Origin: Litorivicinus sp. | GTDB taxonomy: Bacteria; Pseudomonadota; Gammaproteobacteria; Pseudomonadales; Litorivicinaceae | Direction of reading: 5' to 3' | Assembly: GCA_018401755.1 (NCBI GenBank) | Contig: JAGYKJ010000003.1 | Span: 16,599 to 80,598 of the forward strand | DNA length: 64,000 nt | Part shown: positions 40,203 through 50,737 of the stretch, piece after piece | How positions within the stretch are numbered: the first letter of the stretch is position 1 | Layout: every line of letters begins with the position of its first letter | The notes under the pieces: generated by a model | Seen by the model: the letters and a program-made list of their open reading frames with translations, nothing else | What the model was told of the DNA's origin: nothing | Database searches by the model: none | Program-made: the position numbers and the translations under genes

Positions 40203-41896
40203 GTAGTCAGCGACGTGATGCATCCGCTGCGTGGCGCTTACGATTGGTGGGTGGGCTGCTTGGCTTAGTGGTCTTCGCCATTGGCTTCAGACTGGTATGG
40301 TTGCATGTGGTGACGACCGAGACACTCAAGGGCATTGGTGATGAAATTACGATTCGCTATGAGACTCAGCGTGCGCATCGTGGACTCATTACCGACCGAC
40401 TCGGTCAGCCACTCGCCGTCTCGACACCTGTGGCCGCCGTCGCTGTGCGACAAAAGCGCCTGACGGATTCAGCCTGGTCAGAGCAATTAGGACTTATTTT
40501 AGGGATGGATCCAGAGCGACTCCGCGCTCGAGTGGCTGAGAGTCAATTACCCTATATCTATTTATCACGCTATGTGACACCCGAGCGAGCTGATCAAATT
40601 GACGCACTGAATCTGGATGGGATCGAGATCGTTCGTCAGTTTCGACGCTTTTATCCAGCGGGTGAGGTGGCTGCGCATTTAGTTGGGTTTACCAATATTG
40701 AAGATCGGGGTCAGGAAGGCTTGGAGTTGGTATTTGATGACTGGCTCTCCGGGTCCGATGGGATGCGGCATGTCCTGAAAAATCGCCGCGCCAATGTGGT
40801 GCGCTATGTCAGTGCTGGGAAGGAAGTCGAGCAGGGCCGCGAACTGCGTCTGTCGATTGACCTCCGGCTGCAATATCTGACCTACCGTGCACTGAAAGAG
40901 GCGGTGGCTCGATCTCGAGCGACAGCGGGTAGTGCGGTGTTGATCGATGCCTGGACGGGCGAGTTACTTGCAGTGGCCGCACAGCCTGCTTTTAACCCGA
41001 ACGACATGACCTCGCGGAAGCCTGATCGGGTACGTAACCGTCCGGTGAGTGATTTGATGGAGCCCGGCTCTCCCATTAAGCCTTTCACGGTAGCTACCGC
41101 GCTGGATGTGGGTGTGGTGACGCCGGATACGATGGTTTCGACCAGTCCAGGGCGGATGACAATTCAGCGCAAAGTGATTCGGGATGTGCGGGACTACGGC
41201 ACGATTGATGTCTCTACCGTGGTGAAGAAGTCGAGCAATATTGGGTCCGCTAAATTGGCCTTAATGCTTGAACCATCTGAGTTACGTGATCGACTGGCCA
41301 TGCTGGGCTTTGGGCAATCATCCGGACTTGGACTCTCTGGAGAAGCAGATGGTTTTCTTCCGAGTTTCTCCACATGGCGAGATCTGGATCGTGCGGTCCT
41401 TTCCTATGGCTATGGGCTGATGGTGACGCCCCTTCAACTCGCCCAGGCCTACACGGTCTTTGCCAATGACGGCGTTCTTCGGCCAGTCACGATGTTGGTG
41501 AATGGTCAGACGCCGAAACCTGTCCGGGTCTTTAAGCCAGAGACGATTCGGCAAATGCTTCCCATGCTACAAGCCGTGACAGAGCAGGGCGGTACCGCTG
41601 TGAACGCCCGGATCCCCCTGTATCACGTGGGTGGAAAGACGGGGACGACAATGAAGCTTGGTGAAGATGGTGGTTACGCCAGTAAGCGCTATATCTCGAG
41701 CTTCGTGGGTATCGCGCCCATGGATCGGCCACGCTTTGTGATGGCCGTGGTGATTGACGATCCACAAGCACAACAGTATTACGGTGGCCAGGTGGCGGCG
41801 CCGGTATTTGCCGACGTGATGGACGATGTGATGCGTCTTTACGATGTACCGCCGGACAATCCAGCGGATGCCTTGCTCGCAGGAGGCCGTCCATGA
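40199..41896 (+). CDS. ftsI: Peptidoglycan transpeptidase FtsI (PBP3)
   Basis: 565 aa class B PBP of the divisome. One N-terminal membrane helix, a pedestal domain starting near RGLITDRLGQPLA, then the transpeptidase domain. The catalytic motifs are SPIK (about residue 290), SSN (about 345) and KTGT (about 479). It cross-links septal peptidoglycan with FtsW and is the target of several beta-lactams. Overlaps of 4 bases tie it to ftsL and murE. Confidence 0.98.
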   Translation: MSSQRRDASAAWRLRLVGGLLGLVVFAIGFRLVWLHVVTTETLKGIGDEITIRYETQRAHRGLITDRLGQPLAVSTPVAAVAVRQKRLTDSAWSEQLGLILGMDPERLRARVAESQLPYIYLSRYVTPERADQIDALNLDGIEIVRQFRRFYPAGEVAAHLVGFTNIEDRGQEGLELVFDDWLSGSDGMRHVLKNRRANVVRYVSAGKEVEQGRELRLSIDLRLQYLTYRALKEAVARSRATAGSAVLIDAWTGELLAVAAQPAFNPNDMTSRKPDRVRNRPVSDLMEPGSPIKPFTVATALDVGVVTPDTMVSTSPGRMTIQRKVIRDVRDYGTIDVSTVVKKSSNIGSAKLALMLEPSELRDRLAMLGFGQSSGLGLSGEADGFLPSFSTWRDLDRAVLSYGYGLMVTPLQLAQAYTVFANDGVLRPVTMLVNGQTPKPVRVFKPETIRQMLPMLQAVTEQGGTAVNARIPLYHVGGKTGTTMKLGEDGGYASKRYISSFVGIAPMDRPRFVMAVVIDDPQAQQYYGGQVAAPVFADVMDDVMRLYDVPPDNPADALLAGGRP

Positions 41897-43356
41897 CCTT
41901 GGATGCGCTGCTTGCACTTGTCTGTCCGGAGGTCCCCTCATCAGTTGAGATGGAGGTGTCCTCCATTCAGCTTGACTCGCGTTTGGTGACCCCAGGCGCT
42001 GTATTTATCGCAATTGCCGGGACGGCGTCGCATGGGATGCATCACATCGATGAGGCAATACGTCGTGGCGCGATTGCTGTCTTGTACGATGATTGGGCAG
42101 GTCCGATCCCGGCGGGGATTCCGAGTCGGCACGTTCCTAATTTGCGTGGGCGATTGCCCGAAATCGGTGCTGCTTGGCATCGCTTGTCCTTCGGAAATGT
42201 ACCGGTCTTTGGTGTCACTGGGACCAATGGCAAAACCACCGTGGTGGCCCTCATTGCGCAACTATCTGGGCTTCTTGGGGTACCCATGGGCCGCATTGGG
42301 ACACTGGGTGTCAGTTTTGGGCGAGATGTCCTCTCCAACACGGATCGAACGACAGCTGATGCACTCACGCTTGCTGGACAGTGTGCTGATCTACTCTCTC
42401 GGGGCGCTCAGGGATTGGCGATGGAAGTGTCATCGCATGCGCTCGATCAGGGTCGAGTTGAGGGTATTCCCTTCTCCGTGGGAATCTTTACCAACCTCAC
42501 GCGCGATCACTTGGATTATCACGGGACCCTCGAAAACTATGGTGCTGCGAAGGCACGGTTATTCCAAGATTTTGGGCTGACGGCCTCCGTATTATGGATC
42601 GATGATCCCTTTGTTCGATCACTCGCTGCAACGGCGCGAGGCACAGTGTGGACCGTTGGACAGCTCCCTGAAAGTCGGGTGCGTTTGACGCGTTGTCTAC
42701 CGCATGAAGCGGGTACTCACATTGAGATGACCGTGGATGGCCAAGCTTATGTGATGCAGAGCCCACTTTACGGATTATTCAATGCGCAAAATGTTCTGCT
42801 TGCGATGACCGCTTTGGTTGCCATGGAGATGGCGCAGTGGTCGGTACTTGTTGAGCGCGTTGCCCAGCTTGAGCCGGCGCCAGGACGTATGGAGCAGTTT
42901 CGGGCAGATGGGCGCGCTCTGGTGGTGGTCGACTATGCCCATACGCCAGATGCCTTGCAGCAGGTTCTAAGCACCTTGCGCGCGCACACCCAAGGGCGCC
43001 TCTGGGTGGTCTTTGGCTGTGGGGGCGATCGTGACCAAGGAAAGCGTCCAGTGATGGGCGAGATCGCCAGTCGTTTCGCTGATGTTGTGATTCTGACAGA
43101 CGATAATCCGCGTTCAGAAGCACCCAATCGCATTACTGATGAAATCGTCGCAGGGATGATCAAGCCGCCTCATCGCATCATTCATTCACGAACAGATGCG
43201 ATTCGGACGGCGATTGAGGCAGCTGATCCGCTTGACTGTATCGTGGTAGCTGGCAAAGGACACGAGCGCGTCCAAGTCATTGGTGATCGGGCCATTCCCT
43301 ATTCTGATCGCGCGACTGTTGCGGCCTACTTTGGATTACTGGGAGGCGTCGCATGA
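41893..43356 (+). CDS. murE: UDP-MurNAc-L-Ala-D-Glu:meso-diaminopimelate ligase
   Basis: 487 aa Mur ligase. The ATP loop GTNGKTT follows the N-terminal UDP-binding domain. The DNPRSE motif (TDDNPRSEAPNRI) marks meso-diaminopimelate rather than lysine as substrate. The third-domain GKGHERVQVI is also conserved. It overlaps ftsI and murF by 4 bases each. Confidence 0.98.
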   Translation: MTLDALLALVCPEVPSSVEMEVSSIQLDSRLVTPGAVFIAIAGTASHGMHHIDEAIRRGAIAVLYDDWAGPIPAGIPSRHVPNLRGRLPEIGAAWHRLSFGNVPVFGVTGTNGKTTVVALIAQLSGLLGVPMGRIGTLGVSFGRDVLSNTDRTTADALTLAGQCADLLSRGAQGLAMEVSSHALDQGRVEGIPFSVGIFTNLTRDHLDYHGTLENYGAAKARLFQDFGLTASVLWIDDPFVRSLAATARGTVWTVGQLPESRVRLTRCLPHEAGTHIEMTVDGQAYVMQSPLYGLFNAQNVLLAMTALVAMEMAQWSVLVERVAQLEPAPGRMEQFRADGRALVVVDYAHTPDALQQVLSTLRAHTQGRLWVVFGCGGDRDQGKRPVMGEIASRFADVVILTDDNPRSEAPNRITDEIVAGMIKPPHRIIHSRTDAIRTAIEAADPLDCIVVAGKGHERVQVIGDRAIPYSDRATVAAYFGLLGGVA

Positions 43357-44701
43357 GTCAGGCGTTTCCGTCTCGGCTGATGGAGCTCAGTCAATGGTTA
43401 CCAGGGTCGCGCTCTGTTGGAGATGCCGCTTTTCAGGGGTGTCCATCGATTCCAGACGACTCGAGCCTGGAAATCTGTTTATCGCACTCAAGGGTGCACG
43501 CGACGGTCATCACTTCCTGGATGCAGCGTTTGCAGCCGGCGCGGCTGGTGCCATTGTGAGTCGGCCATCCACGCAACATCCCGCCATTGAAGTGCAGGAT
43601 ACTGAAGCGGCACTCGTTGCTTTGGCGGTGGCCTATCGGGCGATCTATCCGGGTCTTGTGATGGCGTTGACAGGGAGTCAAGGCAAAACCAGTACGCGGG
43701 GCTTTCTGGGGGCGATCATGCAGGCGCATGCCCAGGACCCAAATTCGGTGTTGATCACCCGTGGTAATTTCAATAACCAACTCGGCGTGCCGCTGACCCT
43801 GATGCGGTTAAATGCATCCATCGAGGTTGCAGTACTTGAGTTAGGGGCCAGTGCGGTTGGTGACATCCAAACCTTGGGTAATTGGAGCCGGCCCCACATT
43901 GGCTGTGTACTGAATGCCCGCGATGCCCATCTTGAGACCTTTGGTTCCTTGGCAAATATTGTCCGAGGGAAGGGTGAGCTGATCGATTGCGTCTCCATGA
44001 ATGGGACGGTGGTATTGCCTGCCGAGGACCCTGCTTTGTCGATTTGGAGCGCCCAGGTGGACTCCCGCGACTTATGGACCTTTGGTCGCCATGCGGGTGA
44101 CGTGCGGTTCACACCGAAAACAGATCGGCTGGTTGAATTCGAGACACCCTTGGGTCGCGCTGAGGTGACACTTCCGACCATCGGTTTGCACTTTATGGAG
44201 AATGCATCCGCAGCGATTGCGATGGCGATGGCGGCAGATGCGGACCTCGACAGCTGCGTACGTGGCTTGAGCGAGGCTGTGATTGAGCCCGGGCGCATGA
44301 CTCCTCTCCAAGGACTCACCGGCCATCTTGTGATTGACGATACTTACAACGCCAGTCCACACGCAGTTCGCGCTGCTATCGACTGGCTGGCCACACAAGC
44401 CGGTGATCGTCTTTTGATTTTAGGCGGATTGGCAGAGCTCGGGGATGCAAGTGAGACCTTGATGGCTGAGCTGGGTCGCTATGCCTCTCACGCTGGCATC
44501 GAGCACTTAGTCACTTGTGGAACAGGCGATGCGATCGGTCGGGATGTCACATCGGTGCGGCACTTCGAGTCGGTTGAGGCTCTGTGTGATGCGTTGCCCG
44601 AGCTTCCAGCGGCCGCAGTGACCTTAGTGAAGGGATCACGTTCAGCGCAGATGGACCGGGTCATCGATGCACTCACTGGCCGACAGGGAGGGCTGCATTA
44701 A
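43353..44701 (+). CDS. murF: UDP-MurNAc-tripeptide:D-Ala-D-Ala ligase (frameshifted in this sequence)
   Basis: Adds D-Ala-D-Ala to the tripeptide precursor. The start at 43353 makes ATGA with the murE stop and codes [18 protein letters not shown]. The rest, from [20 protein letters not shown] onward including the ATP loop [11 protein letters not shown], is in another frame. Adding one G to the GGGG run at 43436-43439 gives [11 protein letters not shown] and a 449-aa protein, the normal MurF size. MurF is essential, so an assembly error is likely. It shares TAATG with mraY. Confidence 0.94.
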
Positions 44702-45783
44702 TGTTGCTGTGGTTAGCAAAGTGGTTGAGTGCCCAAGAACCTGCATTTACGGTGTTTCAGTACCTCACACTCCGCGCGATTCTGGGCGTATTAACGGCCA
44801 TGTTAATTGCGTTATGGGTGGGCCCGTGGGTGATCCGGACGTTAGAGCGGAAGCAAATTGGTCAGTCGGTGCGTCGCGATGGCCCTCAATCACACTTATC
44901 AAAACAGGGAACCCCGACGATGGGTGGTGTCCTGATTTTGGTGTGTATTGTTGCCTCGACACTGCTTTGGGCAGATCTGACGAATCGGTACGTCTGGGTT
45001 GCGTTGGCGGTCTTGGTAGGCTTTGGGGCGGTCGGCTGGATTGACGATTGGAAAAAAGTTGTCGAAAAGAACTCGAAGGGGCTGTCTGCGCGCGCCAAGT
45101 ATCTTGCCCAATCCTTGATTGGGCTGGGGGCTGCCTGGACTCTGTACGCGTTTGCGACCACACCGGCAGAGACCACCTTGATCGTGCCGTTTTTCAAAGA
45201 TGTGTTGATTCCGCTGGGTGGGTTCAGTGTGCTGCTGACCTACTTTGTCATCGTGGGCACCTCAAATGCTGTGAACTTGACCGACGGACTCGATGGACTG
45301 GCAATTTTGCCAACGGTCCTGGTGGCTGGCGCCCTAGGTGTCTTTGCTTATCTCACTGGCAATGTGGTGTTCTCGAATTATCTCTACATTCCTTACATTC
45401 CTGGAACGGGTGAGCTGGTTATCTTCCTGGGTTCGATGGTTGGCGCAGGCTTGGGCTTTTTATGGTTTAACACCTATCCGGCTCAAGTGTTTATGGGTGA
45501 TGTGGGTGCGCTCGCGTTAGGCGCGGCCCTAGGGGTCGTTGCCGTGATGGTTCGCCAAGAACTCGTGCTCTTCATCATGGGGGGCATCTTTGTCCTCGAA
45601 ACGATGTCGGTCATGTTGCAGGTGGCGAGCTACAAGCTCACCGGACGTCGCCTCTTCCGGATGGCTCCGATTCATCATCATTTTGAGTTAAAGGGTTGGC
45701 CAGAACCACGCGTGATCGTGCGATTTTGGATTATTTCAGTGATGTTGGTGTTGGTCGGCTTGGCCACCTTGAAGTTGAGGTAG
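44701..45783 (+). CDS. mraY: Phospho-N-acetylmuramoyl-pentapeptide transferase
   Basis: 360 aa, as in E. coli. Ten-helix membrane enzyme that makes lipid I from UDP-MurNAc-pentapeptide and undecaprenyl phosphate. [21 protein letters not shown] (Asp pair), [25 protein letters not shown] and [13 protein letters not shown] (the histidine motif) are all present. Confidence 0.98.
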   Translation: MLLWLAKWLSAQEPAFTVFQYLTLRAILGVLTAMLIALWVGPWVIRTLERKQIGQSVRRDGPQSHLSKQGTPTMGGVLILVCIVASTLLWADLTNRYVWVALAVLVGFGAVGWIDDWKKVVEKNSKGLSARAKYLAQSLIGLGAAWTLYAFATTPAETTLIVPFFKDVLIPLGGFSVLLTYFVIVGTSNAVNLTDGLDGLAILPTVLVAGALGVFAYLTGNVVFSNYLYIPYIPGTGELVIFLGSMVGAGLGFLWFNTYPAQVFMGDVGALALGAALGVVAVMVRQELVLFIMGGIFVLETMSVMLQVASYKLTGRRLFRMAPIHHHFELKGWPEPRVIVRFWIISVMLVLVGLATLKLR

Positions 45784-45785
45784 CC

Positions 45786-47120
45786 ATGGATCTGATCGCG
45801 CGCAATCAACGTCTGATTTTAGGTGCGGGTCCCACAGGGCTCGCGATCGCGCGCCATTTCACAGATCTTGGGCTTCAGTTTGCGATTGCGGATACGCGTC
45901 TTGATACCCACTTGCTCGAGGCGGTACGCGCCCACTATCCCGACGTTGAATGCCGTCTCGGTCCTTTGGATCGCCGTTGGCTGGAGTCATTTGAGGAGAT
46001 CGTCGTTAGCCCTGGATTACCGCCATCGACGCCAGGGTTAATCGATGCGGATGTTCCAAAAGTTTCTGATATTCAATTATTTAGGCGGGCTTGGCCGACC
46101 CAGCAGTTGCTGGTCGGCATCACTGGTTCGAATGCAAAATCAACAGTCACCACGTTGGTCGGCGAAATACTCCGGGTCGCAGGCCGACCTGCCGTGGTCG
46201 GGGGGAATCTTGGACCTCAGGCCCTTGATCTCTTAATTGACACCCCCGTCGATGCTGTCGCGGTGCTTGAACTCTCGAGTTTCCAGCTGGCGCGCACCAG
46301 TCAGCTCCAGGCGGACGTTGCCACGGTCTTAAACATGTCCGCGGATCATCTTGATTGGCATGGTTCGATGGTGGATTACCATCGTGATAAGCATCGAATT
46401 TTCCAAGGCGTTAAATCCATTGTCGTCAACGCTGAGGATCCGCTGAGTCAGCCGCTCGTGCCAGATCACACGCCGACCACCCGCTTTGCTGTGCAAAGCC
46501 CCGATTTTCATCGGTTTGGCATTCTAGAAACTGCTGAGGGACCCTGGATTGCGTGTGGGACAGAACAGTGGATACCGGTTGAGACATTGCGAGTGCGCAG
46601 TCGTCACATGTTGCAAAACACAATGGCCGCCTGTGCGATTGCCCGGCAATTAGGCCTGACTCCTGATGTGGCTGCACGTGCGGTTGCGACGTTTGACGGC
46701 CTCAGCCACCGAATGCAACCAATCGCTGTGCAACGCGGCGTCCTTTTCATCGATGACTCAAAGGGAACCAACATGGGGGCGTCGATCGCTGCCATGCAGA
46801 GTGCCGCCGAATCTAGACAACCTCTGATTCTATTGGCGGGCGGAGATGCCAAGGGTGCTGATGCCTCAGATTGGGCCCAGTGGGCACGTCGGTTATGCGC
46901 CACGGTGCATACCTATGGCCGTGATGGTCGTGCGTTGGCGGATGCGATTGGCCAACCTGCACGCTGCCATGCCGATTTATCGGAGGCGTTTGCAGCGGCG
47001 GTATCCGATGCGATACCAGGGTCCACTGTGTTACTCAGCCCCGCATGCGCTAGCTTTGATCAATATCCAAATTACATCGCGCGTGGCCACCACTTTAAAC
47101 GCTTGGTGGAGGCGCTATGA
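45786..47120 (+). CDS. murD: UDP-N-acetylmuramoyl-L-alanine:D-glutamate ligase
   Basis: 444 aa. N-terminal Rossmann-like UDP-binding domain (LILGAGPTGLAIARHF), ATP loop in GITGSNAKSTVTTL, and VFIDDSKGTNMGA-type late block (LFIDDSKGTNMG). The loop has Ala where E. coli has Gly (NAKS for NGKS); I believe this variant occurs in other gammaproteobacteria. The ATG at 45786 is two bases after the mraY stop; a longer frame inside mraY is rejected. It overlaps ftsW by ATGA. Confidence 0.96.
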   Translation: MDLIARNQRLILGAGPTGLAIARHFTDLGLQFAIADTRLDTHLLEAVRAHYPDVECRLGPLDRRWLESFEEIVVSPGLPPSTPGLIDADVPKVSDIQLFRRAWPTQQLLVGITGSNAKSTVTTLVGEILRVAGRPAVVGGNLGPQALDLLIDTPVDAVAVLELSSFQLARTSQLQADVATVLNMSADHLDWHGSMVDYHRDKHRIFQGVKSIVVNAEDPLSQPLVPDHTPTTRFAVQSPDFHRFGILETAEGPWIACGTEQWIPVETLRVRSRHMLQNTMAACAIARQLGLTPDVAARAVATFDGLSHRMQPIAVQRGVLFIDDSKGTNMGASIAAMQSAAESRQPLILLAGGDAKGADASDWAQWARRLCATVHTYGRDGRALADAIGQPARCHADLSEAFAAAVSDAIPGSTVLLSPACASFDQYPNYIARGHHFKRLVEAL

Positions 47121-48262
47121 TGGGTCGGAGCCAATGGCACACCCTGCGGCCCCTCGGCCAACCAGATCTTGGGTTTGTGCTGACAGGACTGACGCTTGCC
47201 TTGCTCGGCCTACTGATGGTGGCATCGAGTTCGATCGAGGTTGCCTTCGATCGTCATGGCTCCCCCTTTAGCTTTGCCATTAAACACGGCATCTTTTTAG
47301 TGATTGCGCTGGGCGCAGGAGCGATCACGTTCATGGTGCCAACCAAATGGTGGTATCGCTCAGCAACCCTGTTTTTGGTCTTCTCGCTGGTCCTGCTGGC
47401 TCTGGTCTTGATTCCCGGGATTGGTTTGGAAGTAAAGGGCGCTCGGCGCTGGCTTGATCTCGGGGTGATTAACCTGCAACCCTCTGAGGTCGCGAAGTTC
47501 ACCATGATGCTGTATCTGGCGGCCTACTTAGTCCGTCGGCTGGAAGAAGTTCGCACACAGTTCATGGGCTTTTTAAAACCCATGGCCGTGGTGGGGCTGA
47601 TTGCAGCATTACTGCTTGCTGAGCCGGATTTTGGCACCTTGATGCTGATCGTTTTGGCGGTCATGGGCGTCTTACTTCTTGCGGGCGCGCCGTTTAACCA
47701 GTACCTCATGATTGGTGCGGCCGTGGTCGTGGGATTGGCGGCTCTGGCGATCATCGAGCCCTATCGGATTCAGCGGTTTAATGTATTGCTTGATCCGTGG
47801 GACGATCGATTGGGTGCTGGCTATCAAATCACCCAAGCGCTTCTCGCGTTCGGGCGAGGCGGGTGGTTTGGTCTGGGACTCGGTAACAGTGTGCAGAAGC
47901 TGTTCTATTTACCCGAGGCACACACCGATTTTGTGTTCGCCATCTTGGCCGAGGAGTTGGGGCTGATTGGTGCCCTCTCGACCCTTGGTTTGATGTCGAT
48001 ATTGGTGTGGCGAGGACTTTTGATCGGACGTCGCGCGGAGCGTGACGGTCGTCATTTTGCAGCCTATCTGTGCTACGGGCTGGTACTGATCATTGGTCTT
48101 CAAATGCTGGTGAACCTCGCTGTGAATGTGGGTATTGCACCAACGACAGGATTGACTTTACCCCTAATGAGCTACGGTGGTAGCTCCTTGGTGGTGACGA
48201 TGGCCAGCCTCGGCGTGATTGCCCGCATCAGTGCGGATTCGATTCGGGAGGGGCGTCGATGA
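47117..48262 (+). CDS. ftsW: Septal peptidoglycan glycosyltransferase FtsW
   Basis: 381 aa SEDS-family membrane protein with about ten helices. It polymerises lipid II at the septum in partnership with FtsI. LEVKGARRWLDLGVINLQPSE, LAEPDFGTLMLI, PEAHTDFVFAILAEELGLIG and LPLMSYGGSSLV are family signatures. It overlaps murD and murG by 4 bases. Confidence 0.98.
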   Translation: MMGRSQWHTLRPLGQPDLGFVLTGLTLALLGLLMVASSSIEVAFDRHGSPFSFAIKHGIFLVIALGAGAITFMVPTKWWYRSATLFLVFSLVLLALVLIPGIGLEVKGARRWLDLGVINLQPSEVAKFTMMLYLAAYLVRRLEEVRTQFMGFLKPMAVVGLIAALLLAEPDFGTLMLIVLAVMGVLLLAGAPFNQYLMIGAAVVVGLAALAIIEPYRIQRFNVLLDPWDDRLGAGYQITQALLAFGRGGWFGLGLGNSVQKLFYLPEAHTDFVFAILAEELGLIGALSTLGLMSILVWRGLLIGRRAERDGRHFAAYLCYGLVLIIGLQMLVNLAVNVGIAPTTGLTLPLMSYGGSSLVVTMASLGVIARISADSIREGRR

Positions 48263-49326
48263 GTGGCGTTATCCTGATCATGGCGGGTGGCACCGGCGGA
48301 CATATTTTCCCAGGGTTAGCTCTTGCAACTGCATTGCGAGCTCGTGGCGATTCAGTGCATTGGATGGGTGGCGCTTATGGGCTCGAAATGCGCTTAGTCC
48401 CTGAGGCTGGTCTTCCGTTGTTTGCGTTGAGTGTCCGTGGATTACGTGGGCAGCGCGGCATGGCCCGACTGTGGTCACCATTTAAGTTGGTCTGGGCCAC
48501 GCTGCAAGCGATGCGCCACCTGCATCGGCTCAAGCCGCGCGTTTGTGTGGGCTTTGGCGGCTACCCAGCAGCACCGGGTGGGCTGGCAGCACGCCTTCTG
48601 CGGATCCCATTGATCATTCATGAGCAAAATGCCATCGCCGGCATGACAAACCGCCTGTTGGCACGCTGGGCACGTCGCGTTGCGACAGCCTTTCCAGAGG
48701 TCCTACCCAGGGCCCAATGGATCGGTAATCCAGTGCGGCAGGGGATCGAGGCACTTGGGCTGTCCCGTGTGGCCGGTGGGCATCAATCCGGAAATGCGAT
48801 TCGTCTGCTGATTGTTGGCGGCAGCCAGGGTGCACACTCCTTCAATCGCATGTTACCTGGGTTACTCGCACCACTGATCCAGCGTCATGGCGTGGTAGTT
48901 CGTCATCAAACGGGGCACTCCATGTTTGATGATGTGAAGCGTGCGTATCTATCTCTCGGAGTCTCGGTTCAGGTTGATGCATTTATCGACGATATGGTCA
49001 GTGCGTACGCGCAAGCCGATCTTGTCATTGCCCGCTCAGGCGCATTGACAGTGTCTGAGTTGGCGGCCGCAGCGATGCCCTCCGTGTTGGTCCCCTTTCC
49101 ACATGCTGTTGATGATCACCAAACCCGCAATGCGCAGTGGCTGGTCGACGCTGGTGCAGCGATGTTAGTTCCCGAGTCGGCGCTCTCAACGATGGCTTCT
49201 GTGATCGAAGCGCTGGTGATGCAACCTGAGCAATTCACGGTGATGTCACGTGCCGCCCGCGCTGTTGCAAGGCCAGATGCTGTCAATGAGATGCTCGTTT
49301 TAATTGACGAGGTGCCGCATGGTTAA
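48259..49326 (+). CDS. murG: UDP-GlcNAc:undecaprenyl-PP-MurNAc-pentapeptide GlcNAc transferase
   Basis: 355 aa GT28 enzyme that makes lipid II on the cytoplasmic face. The first glycine loop AGGTGGHIFPGLALA, VGFGGYPAAPGGLAAR, HEQNAIAGMTNR, the second loop GGSQGAHSFN and RSGALTVSELAAAAMPSV are all present. It shares ATGA with ftsW; the murC start lies inside its last codons. Confidence 0.98.
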   Translation: MSGVILIMAGGTGGHIFPGLALATALRARGDSVHWMGGAYGLEMRLVPEAGLPLFALSVRGLRGQRGMARLWSPFKLVWATLQAMRHLHRLKPRVCVGFGGYPAAPGGLAARLLRIPLIIHEQNAIAGMTNRLLARWARRVATAFPEVLPRAQWIGNPVRQGIEALGLSRVAGGHQSGNAIRLLIVGGSQGAHSFNRMLPGLLAPLIQRHGVVVRHQTGHSMFDDVKRAYLSLGVSVQVDAFIDDMVSAYAQADLVIARSGALTVSELAAAAMPSVLVPFPHAVDDHQTRNAQWLVDAGAAMLVPESALSTMASVIEALVMQPEQFTVMSRAARAVARPDAVNEMLVLIDEVPHG

Positions 49327-50737
49327 TCGAATGGGACGAGTACAAGCGATCCACCTCATCGGAATCGGCGGCGTCGGTATGAGTGGCATTGCCGAGGTAT
49401 TGATCAACCTCGGGTATCAAGTCAGCGGTTCAGACCTTCGCTCCTCCGCAGTCACCGAACGCCTTCAAGCTTTGGGGGCAACTGTGTATGAGGGCCATGA
49501 TGCCGCACAAGTTGCGCAAACTGATGTCGTGGTGGTATCCAGTGCGATCGATCGATCGAATCCGGAAGTTGCGGCAGCCTTGGATGCTCGGATTCCAGTG
49601 ATTCCTCGCGCACAAATGCTTGCCGAACTGATGCGTTTCAAACACGGAATTGCAGTCGCAGGTACACACGGCAAAACCACAACGACCTCCCTGGCTGCTG
49701 CGGTCTTGGGAGAGGCGGGTCTCGATCCAACTTATATCATCGGTGGCAAGTTGAATCAGGCTGATACCAATGCACGCTTGGGCAGCGGCGATCTGATGGT
49801 CGCAGAAGCCGACGAGAGTGATGCCTCTTTTCTATTCCTTAAACCGATGACCGCCATTGTCACCAATATCGATATGGACCATATGGCGACCTACGGGGGG
49901 GACTTTGAACGCCTCAAAGAGACCTTTATTCAGTTTTTGCAGAATCTTCCCTTCTATGGATTGGTCATTGCATGTATCGACGATCCAGTAGTCGCTGAAA
50001 TCCTGCCAAAAGTCGGTCGTGCGAGTCTCACCTACGGATTTTCTGCGGCTGCGGATTACCGCGCAACAGCGGTGAAAGCCGATGGCTTGATGACTCATTT
50101 TTCGGTTGCGCGCCCAGAGCGCGATTCGCTTCGCATCACGCTATCGATGCCAGGTCGCCATAACATTTTAAATGCGCTCTCAGTGATTGCTTTGGCGGAC
50201 ACCCTACATGTCGATGATCGGGCGGTTCTGACAGCGCTGTCCCAGTTTCAGGGAGTGGGTCGCCGCTGTCAGGTGCTGGGTCAGATATCCCTTGGGAATG
50301 GCCATGATGCGGTCGTGATGGATGATTATGGCCATCATCCTCGTGAGCTCTCAGTGACTTTTGAGGCAGTCCGTGAAGCCTTCCCAGGGCGGCGTTTACT
50401 GAGCGTGTTTCAGCCGCACCGTTACAGTCGCACGCGCGATCTATTTGATGAGTTTGTCCGAGTGCTCAGTGACGCCGACAGCCTGGTTCTTTTAGATGTG
50501 TACCCCGCTGGGGAAAAGCCCATTATCGGTGCGGAATCACGAGATTTAGCCTCTGCAATTCGGGCCTTGGGTCGCTTGATTCCGGTGGTGGAGCCAGATC
50601 TCGATCGCGTTGTCGAACGGATACAGAACTTAGTGCGCCCAGGTGATGTCATTTTGATTCAAGGGGCGGGCAGCATCGGCCGTATCCCCGCACAACTCCT
50701 CGCTGCACAAGGAGATCGCCATGCTTTGGTCGAGTGA
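49319..50737 (+). CDS. murC: UDP-N-acetylmuramate:L-alanine ligase
   Basis: 472 aa. Adds L-alanine to UDP-MurNAc. The N-terminal HLIGIGGVGMSGIAEVL, ATP loop AGTHGKTTTTSL, EADESDASF and DDYGHHPRE are canonical. Possible starts are ATG at 49319 and 49331; the first is preferred (GAGG upstream, 8-base overlap with murG). murB, which sits next to murC in some bacteria, is absent here, as in E. coli and Pseudomonas. Confidence 0.97.
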   Translation: MVNRMGRVQAIHLIGIGGVGMSGIAEVLINLGYQVSGSDLRSSAVTERLQALGATVYEGHDAAQVAQTDVVVVSSAIDRSNPEVAAALDARIPVIPRAQMLAELMRFKHGIAVAGTHGKTTTTSLAAAVLGEAGLDPTYIIGGKLNQADTNARLGSGDLMVAEADESDASFLFLKPMTAIVTNIDMDHMATYGGDFERLKETFIQFLQNLPFYGLVIACIDDPVVAEILPKVGRASLTYGFSAAADYRATAVKADGLMTHFSVARPERDSLRITLSMPGRHNILNALSVIALADTLHVDDRAVLTALSQFQGVGRRCQVLGQISLGNGHDAVVMDDYGHHPRELSVTFEAVREAFPGRRLLSVFQPHRYSRTRDLFDEFVRVLSDADSLVLLDVYPAGEKPIIGAESRDLASAIRALGRLIPVVEPDLDRVVERIQNLVRPGDVILIQGAGSIGRIPAQLLAAQGDRHALVE